Shown piece by piece: positions 61,791 through 64,000 of a DNA stretch of 64,000 nt; the first letter of the stretch is position 1, and each line of letters starts with the position of its first letter. The DNA lies in contig OY986969.1 of NCBI GenBank assembly GCA_963920575.1, forward strand, positions 2,056,001 to 2,120,000, in the 5' to 3' direction. The notes under the pieces are model-generated. The model saw only the letters and a list, made by a program, of their open reading frames with translations, made no database searches and was not told where the DNA came from. The stretch comes from Narthecium ossifragum. Its lineage: Eukaryota > Streptophyta > Magnoliopsida > Dioscoreales > Nartheciaceae. Position numbers and translations under genes: made by a program.

Positions 61791-62515
61791 GCCCATTGTT
61801 GTTTCTGTTAAGTGTGGCCATTGCACTGAATCACATTTTTCTTGCCCATGCATGAGATTTTTTAAGAGATTTTTCTCTTGCCCATTGCACTGAGTCACAT
61901 TGCAGTGACTTTTAGAGTTTTTCTTGCCCATGCATGAGATCTTTTGAGAGATTTTTCTCTTGTTTTTCTTGCCCAGCTTATGAGAAGATGTTTGTTTTTG
62001 TGCTTTTCAGCGAGAGCCTTGTCTTAGAGCCTTGTCTTCGAACCTTGTCTTAGTTAAATGTAATCTTCCTAGTTGCCTACAAATTTGTGCAAACAATTTA
62101 GAGGAAAGAATTCATTTTGTTAAATGTAATCTTCCTATTTTGTTGCTTGAGAAGACAAACTGTCGAATTATGTCCAGCAATTTGCTGATGTTCTCTCCTC
62201 GAAAGCATGTAAGAGAGAAATGTACATTTCTATAGAACCTATGAAGTCAATGATCAAGTCTTTTTCATAAAATTGTTATATTTCTACCTTGAGTGATGAA
62301 TCATGTCTCCTAGATGTACTAGCTAACAACAGTTCATTGACAACTTGTCTATTATGTAGGCCTATCTTGCTAGCTGTGTCTATTCTGTATGTAGCTCATA
62401 GAACTTCTCATACCATAAACTTGGAGCCTTATTTTATCTTGTTTAAACAGCAATAAGTGACTCGGAAGTAATGCTTCTTGTTAAGCTCATATGTTTTTTA
62501 GAGATTTTTTTTAGG
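61791..62515 (+). other. Upstream region of the GRF gene
   Basis: It contains repeated TTTTTCTTGCCCATGCATGAGAT segments (61838-61942) and TTAAATGTAATCTTCCTA twice (62053 and 62119). No coding region is seen. It may be leader or intron. Confidence 0.4.
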
Positions 62516-63076
62516 ATGTCTTCTACTAGTTCGACATCCTCCTCAACGTGTCCGCTGTGTTATTGTGGACGAAGATCAATGCTGCTGATCTCCAAGACTG
62601 ACAAGAACTTTCAAAGAAGATTCTATAGATGCTCACACATGAAGGTAACAAGACACATTGAATTATCTTGGATTCTATAGATTTTTTTTTTGGTTAATTA
62701 AGGCCTAACTATTGAATTACTGCAGGCAAATGGTGAATGTAATTACTTCTTGTGGATTGATGGGGAAATTTGCGAACGTGGGCAACTAGTTATCAACAAT
62801 ATGAAGACGAAGATACAAAGCTTGGAAGGTGAATTGAAGCTGATGGAGACCAGAGCGGAGATGGTTGCCTTGAAAGATAAATTGAAGCAGATGGAGACCA
62901 TGGCGGTGATGAAGATCTTAGAAGATGAATTGGAGCATAGAGAAGCTGAAAATCTTAGGTTGTTGTCGGAGGCGAAGAAAATGCAAAACAAAATTAATTT
63001 ACTTTTGTTGTTATCTGTCCTCTTTGTATTTACACTAGTTATTGTGTGTTGTTATGGATTATTATGTGATAGATGA
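62516..63076 (+). CDS. GRF zinc-finger protein with coiled coil and C-terminal membrane anchor, 159 aa
   Basis: Exon 1 is 62516-62644 and exon 2 is 62726-63076 (GT-AG, phase 0). A Ser/Thr-rich start leads to the GRF-type zinc finger: CPLCYCGRRS, FYRCSHMK, then across the intron ANGECNYFLWID. Charged heptad-like helices follow (MKTKIQSLEGELKLMETRAE, and a second similar repeat). A hydrophobic stretch LLLLLSVLFVFTLVIVCCYG near the C-terminus (about residues 136-155) is a likely membrane anchor. Small GRF proteins of this layout are common in plant genomes and their role is unknown; GRF fingers bind single-stranded nucleic acid in some animal proteins. It lies next to transposon-like sequence, so it may be a mobile-element passenger. 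Confidence 0.78.
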
Positions 63077-63870
63077 GTGTTGGAGCCAGAAGCACTTGCC
63101 AAATTCTTTCCATGTCCCTGAAACTGAGAACTTATGCATCATTCTTTTCATCATACAGTTGTTAGATCGTTTAGTTTTGTTCAAAGGGAATGATTTGGAG
63201 GCCTCAGGTATGAGTACCCCATGGTTCTTGTTCAGATTCCAATGTGTAATGAGAGGGAGGTAATAGCATTTAACTTTTAATAGTTTGAGCACTCAGTTTT
63301 CAGTGCCTATTGCTCACTGACTCAGTTTCACTCGTACTCTTAAACCAAGTACAACACTGAGGGAGATATGCAAATTTCTGCAACAGATTAGTCCAAAGTA
63401 TAAGATATTCGACACATCAAGGAAACTAATGATATCAGTGAGAATTCCTGGTTAATCCAGGCCACAATAGCGTTTGCATATTTGCAAGCAAAAAAAACAT
63501 AAACTGTCTCCCAAGAAATACGTAAAAGAGCAAGTTGAGAGGTGCCACAGGCCTCTCTTAAGAGTACAAATGCAATGGTCAACAGCCAAAGCTCTCATTG
63601 TTCAATCCATCTTCAGAACTAGTACCATCAGTTACATTATCAGCTCCAACAAAATTTCAAACTTCTTTAGTGTCATAACTTTAATATTAATGTGTATATA
63701 TTAAAATATTAATATGTATATATTAAAATTTAACTTTATTGCATCATTATGTGAACATTATATAAATAATATATATATATATATATATATATATCATTAT
63801 ATTATTTTAATGTGAACATTATATGAATAATGTTAAAATATTATAATATTAAAAAATGTTATATATAATA
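63077..63870. other. 3' flank of the GRF gene and AT-rich sequence
   Basis: No further gene. A (TA)n tract lies at about 63766-63794. Confidence 0.45.
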
Positions 63871-64000
63871 CTAGGTGGTGGGCTCGTGCCACCTGGCACG
63901 GCTAACTACCCACCCCCACTATCTCTATTATAACTTACGCCACATCACTATCCTTTTTTTGTTTATTTAATTATAATTTTATACCACGTATATGCCACGT
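63871..64000 (-). mobile_element. Helitron end entering from the right edge
   Basis: The plus strand reads CTAG (63871-63874), GTGGTGGGCT, then a hairpin CGTGCC-ACCT-GGCACG. The following CCACTATCTCTATTATAACTT matches, in reverse, the 4281-4471 copy. The element continues beyond the window. Confidence 0.65.

Overview
This window is plant nuclear DNA. It has GT-AG introns in plant-type genes, AT-rich intergenic DNA, and coding exons that are strongly GC-rich at their third codon positions (the CYP94 and EXO70 genes, and the last exon of the first methyltransferase). I read this as an angiosperm, more likely a monocot, and would not name a species. Two runs of exactly 200 N (37950-38149 and 61527-61726) are placeholder assembly gaps, so distances across them are unknown.

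Genes that look intact or nearly so: the 5' part of a small DDA1-like protein (minus strand, 410-3349, running off the left edge); two class I caffeoyl-CoA O-methyltransferase-like genes (13248-14496 minus; 40321-41727 plus); a single-exon EXO70 exocyst subunit (44806-46755 minus); a single-exon cytochrome P450 of the CYP94 type (50497-51993 minus); and a small two-exon GRF zinc-finger protein with a C-terminal membrane anchor (62516-63076 plus). A third methyltransferase locus survives only as a first exon at 35810-35854. A CTP synthase fragment with a premature stop lies at 37524-37905.

Most of the rest is transposable elements, many with exact boundaries. There are six LTRs without internal domains, each with TG...CA ends and a perfect 5-bp target-site duplication (TSD): 6431-8997, 18822-19959, 22513-29941, 32254-34017, and two more (23260-25646, 27207-29601) nested inside the 22513-29941 one. 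No gag-pol coding sequence is left anywhere. There is one nearly full-length L1-type LINE (about 53622-59573), a 5'-truncated LINE (30085-31597) and a short LINE tail inside a hAT element. Two hAT elements (9188-10333, 11720-12913) have 8-bp TSDs. A Mutator-like element (38939-40235) has a 9-bp TSD that coincides with the TATA box of the second methyltransferase. Harbinger-like and foldback MITEs are common. A family of roughly 180-260 bp Helitron-like elements (TC start, hairpin, CTAG end) occurs in tandem at 4.08-4.65 kb and again near 34.6-35.1, 52.3-53.2 and 63.9 kb.

The genes do not form an operon or an obvious pathway cluster. The two methyltransferase genes and the orphan exon are a local duplication family whose promoters and introns have been reshaped by transposons. 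The most unusual structures are the three-layer solo-LTR nest, the short palindromic GATCGA-centred arrays inside different LTR families, the Helitron concatemer, the Mutator insertion at a TATA box, and a LINE whose two reading frames overlap by ATGA.
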